Below, piece by piece: positions 39,189 to 40,727 of a DNA stretch of 40,727 nucleotides. The position numbers and the translations under genes were made by a program. Below the pieces are notes generated by a model that saw only the letters and a program-made list of their open reading frames with translations, had not been told where the DNA came from and did not search any database. Numbering within the stretch: the first letter of the stretch is position 1; each line of letters opens with the position of its first letter. Source of the DNA: an uncultured Acetatifactor sp. (GTDB lineage: Bacteria; Bacillota; Clostridia; Lachnospirales; Lachnospiraceae); contig CAJUGL010000032.1 of the NCBI GenBank assembly GCA_910586515.1, positions 1-40,727 on the forward strand. Direction: 5' to 3'.

Positions 39189-39830
39189 TTGGATTTGGAG
39201 ACGTTTCAAAAACCGTTGACACAGGAGGAGGAAGCCGGGTATATCCGCTTGCTGCGCCATGGTTCCCCTGAGGAGGCCGAACGGGCACAGAAGACACTGG
39301 TGGAACGAAACCTGCGTCTGGTAGTCCATATCGTGAAGAAATACCAGAATGCGGACGAGGATATGGAAGATTTTATTTCCATAGGATGCATCGGACTGAT
39401 CAAGGCGATCAGGACATTTGATGAGAAAAAAGGGCGGCTTGCTACCTACGCCTGCAGATGCATAGAGAATGAATTGTTGATGTTCCTGAGAGGAAAGAAA
39501 AAGTCCTCTCGGGAAGTTTCTCTTTTTGAGCCTATCGGACAGGATAAGGAAGGGAATGAAATCCATCTGGTGGATGTGATAGAGCAGAATCAGCCGGATA
39601 TCATCGAAAGCATGGAGCTGACGGGGAATATCCGAAGGCTTCTGGCTCTGATGGATGTCAGTCTCACAGAGCGGGAACGGCGCATTATCATCATGCGGTA
39701 CGGCCTCTACGGGAACCGGGAGGTGACCCAGAATGAGATCGGGGAGGCGCTGGGGATTTCCAGGAGCTATGTGAGCCGGATTGAGAAGAAGGCTCTTTCA
39801 AAGCTGCGGGAGAGGTTTGAGAAGGAATAG
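39189..39830 (+). CDS. sigK: Sporulation sigma factor SigK, uninterrupted and without pro-sequence
   Basis: 213 residues. SigK directs late mother-cell transcription (coat and cortex genes). Region 2 is visible as NLRLVVHIVKKYQNADEDMEDFIS (in description, 45-68) and RLATYACRCIENELLMFLRG; region 4 as VTQNEIGEALGISRSYVSRIEKKAL; SLFEPIGQDKEGNEI is typical of SigK. B. subtilis pro-SigK carries about 20 extra N-terminal residues that tether it to the membrane; here the frame upstream of TTG 39189 has no start and hits a stop at 39147-39149. The gene is not split by a skin element. The ribosome binding site is poor (GTGGGGG directly before the start). A hairpin follows. Confidence 0.94.
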   Translation: MDLETFQKPLTQEEEAGYIRLLRHGSPEEAERAQKTLVERNLRLVVHIVKKYQNADEDMEDFISIGCIGLIKAIRTFDEKKGRLATYACRCIENELLMFLRGKKKSSREVSLFEPIGQDKEGNEIHLVDVIEQNQPDIIESMELTGNIRRLLALMDVSLTERERRIIIMRYGLYGNREVTQNEIGEALGISRSYVSRIEKKALSKLRERFEKE

Positions 39831-39858
39831 ACGTCGAATGGGATGAAGCGTTGTTTTT

Positions 39859-39913
39859 AAAATGGGACAGAGTTGGTTTAGCTGGAGCGGCTACACTGAC
39901 TTTGTCCCATTTT
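39859..39913. terminator. Long-stem hairpin after sigK, possible bidirectional terminator
   Basis: AAAATGGGACA (39859-39869) pairs with TGTCCCATTTT (39903-39913); the stem can be extended inward by AGAGT/ACTTT-type pairs. The loop is over 20 nt. A T-run on the right and an A-run on the left would serve either strand, but the large loop is unusual for a terminator. Confidence 0.5.
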
Positions 39914-40012
39914 GCTTGGTGAGACTATATAGTTTTTACGGAAATTTGATGCATTTTTCTGTGGAAACATGTATAATAAGATTAATTGGAGAAGTGGGGA
40001 GGACACATTATC

Positions 40013-40727
40013 ATGGCAAGAACCGTAGGAATAGGGATTCAGAGTTTTGAAAAGCTGATAATGGAAAACAGTTTTTATATTGATAAAACAGATTTTATCA
40101 GGCAGTGGTGGGAAAATAAAGACGATGTGACATTGATTGCCCGTCCCCGTAGATTCGGGAAGACTTTGAACATGAATATGTTGGAGAGATTTCTTTCTGT
40201 AGAGTATGAGGGGCGGGGAGAGGTCTTTCATGGGTTATCCATATGGAAGAACGAGAAGTATCAGAATATCCAGGGCACTTGGCCGGTTATATTTTTGAGT
40301 TTCGCGGATGTAAAGGCGAATACCTTCACTATGGCAAGGGAAAAGATTTGTATGCTTATCAAAGAAGTATACCGTAAGTATGATTTCCTGTTGTCAGGCG
40401 GGAGCCTGAAAGAAGGAGAATCAGATCTTTTCCGCAAAGTTTTGGGAGAAATGACGGATTCTGAGGCGGCGTATTCCTTAAAAAATCTGTCGGGTTATTT
40501 GTCGGGCTATTATGGGAAAAAAGTAATTATTTTTCTGGACGAATATGATACGCCGCTTCAGGAGGCCTGGGTATACGGCTATTGGAAAGAGATGGTGGAA
40601 TTCATAAGAGGCCTGTTCAATTCCACATTCAAGATGAACCTCTATCTGGAGCGGGCGGTCATGACGGGAATCACGAGAGTCAGCAAGGAGTCCATCTTCT
40701 CCGACTTGAATCATTTGAACGTTGTGA
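40013..40727 (+). CDS. AAA-ATPase-like protein, probably with a PD-(D/E)XK nuclease domain beyond the edge (partial)
   Basis: The first 238 codons are present; the gene runs off the right edge. The start ATG 40013 has GGGGAGG about 11 nt upstream. The N-terminus carries the AAA-ATPase-like signature FYIDKTDFIRQWW, a Walker A variant RPRRFGKT (44-51, K50) and Walker B VIIFLDEYDTPL (171-182), then AVMTGITRVSKESIFSDLNH. This family (PF09820, from memory) usually ends in a DUF1703 PD-(D/E)XK nuclease-like domain. It is greatly expanded in Lachnospiraceae and Bacteroidetes; the role is unknown. Many genomes carry dozens of copies, which suggests a horizontally spreading gene. An extended TATAAT lies at 39972-39977. 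Confidence 0.88.
   Translation, partial: MARTVGIGIQSFEKLIMENSFYIDKTDFIRQWWENKDDVTLIARPRRFGKTLNMNMLERFLSVEYEGRGEVFHGLSIWKNEKYQNIQGTWPVIFLSFADVKANTFTMAREKICMLIKEVYRKYDFLLSGGSLKEGESDLFRKVLGEMTDSEAAYSLKNLSGYLSGYYGKKVIIFLDEYDTPLQEAWVYGYWKEMVEFIRGLFNSTFKMNLYLERAVMTGITRVSKESIFSDLNHLNVV

Noticed and set aside
1..40727. CRISPR array, prophage, insertion sequence, tRNA or rRNA genes
   Set aside because: I saw no regularly spaced repeats, transposase or integrase frames, tRNA cloverleaf with a CCA-type end, or rRNA sequence. A tRNA scan would settle the RNA part.

Overview
This window looks like chromosome of a spore-forming Firmicute of the Lachnospiraceae (Clostridium cluster XIVa) type. The evidence is a set of sporulation genes (gpr, spoIIP, sigK, a SpoIID-like protein), the order rpsT / gpr-spoIIP / lepA-hemW that is typical of endospore formers, a BceRSAB-type module, an agr/LytTR-type response regulator, and a pair of large uncharacterised proteins that I recall only from Lachnospiraceae (DUF5717 and DUF5716; names from memory). 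I saw no transposase, phage gene, CRISPR array, tRNA or rRNA. No gap between genes exceeds about 300 bases once the gene remnants near the left edge are counted.

Left edge to 2.5 kb: the 3' end of one gene, then a decayed stretch. It holds a DUF1905-like fragment fused directly to an intact LytTR response regulator, followed by a sensor-kinase remnant broken by an in-frame stop and by truncation, and a tiny protein gene on the other strand. A PilZ (c-di-GMP) gene and a VanZ-like gene form a two-gene operon. 2.5 to 9.8 kb: tyrA with an ACT domain (minus), ilvE overlapping a parvulin-type lipoprotein foldase, htpG behind a CIRCE operator, and a SpoIID-like/peptidoglycan-binding protein (minus) with a possible sigma-K promoter.

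10 to 18.7 kb: a two-gene ABC exporter, then a four-gene co-directional cassette with its own promoter. The cassette encodes a 1188-residue beta-sandwich plus helical-repeat protein, a degenerate Hsp70/actin-fold protein, a TPR-like protein and a two-TM coiled-coil protein. I know no function for it, and it is the best candidate here for an undescribed system: a cytoplasmic Hsp70-like, scaffold and membrane-anchor machine.

18.7 to 22.8 kb: purine genes. purB resembles the animal type, a PurF homologue lacks the N-terminal nucleophilic cysteine, and purC is convergent. 22.9 to 27.7 kb: a complete Bce-type peptide-sensing and detoxification module (regulator, intramembrane-sensing kinase, ATPase, 10-TM permease) with a candidate operator between kinase and ATPase. 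27.8 to 32 kb: yccF, mnmA and three less-known genes (hypothetical, double zinc ribbon, TPM domain).

32.1 to 39.8 kb: rpsT (minus), then gpr-spoIIP, lepA-hemW, an XRE regulator with a small membrane protein behind an operator-loaded promoter, and an uninterrupted sigK that lacks a pro-sequence. The right edge cuts an AAA-ATPase-like gene. Short hairpin and palindromic elements recur in the gaps, including one bracketed by a 12-bp direct repeat at the spoIIP stop codon.
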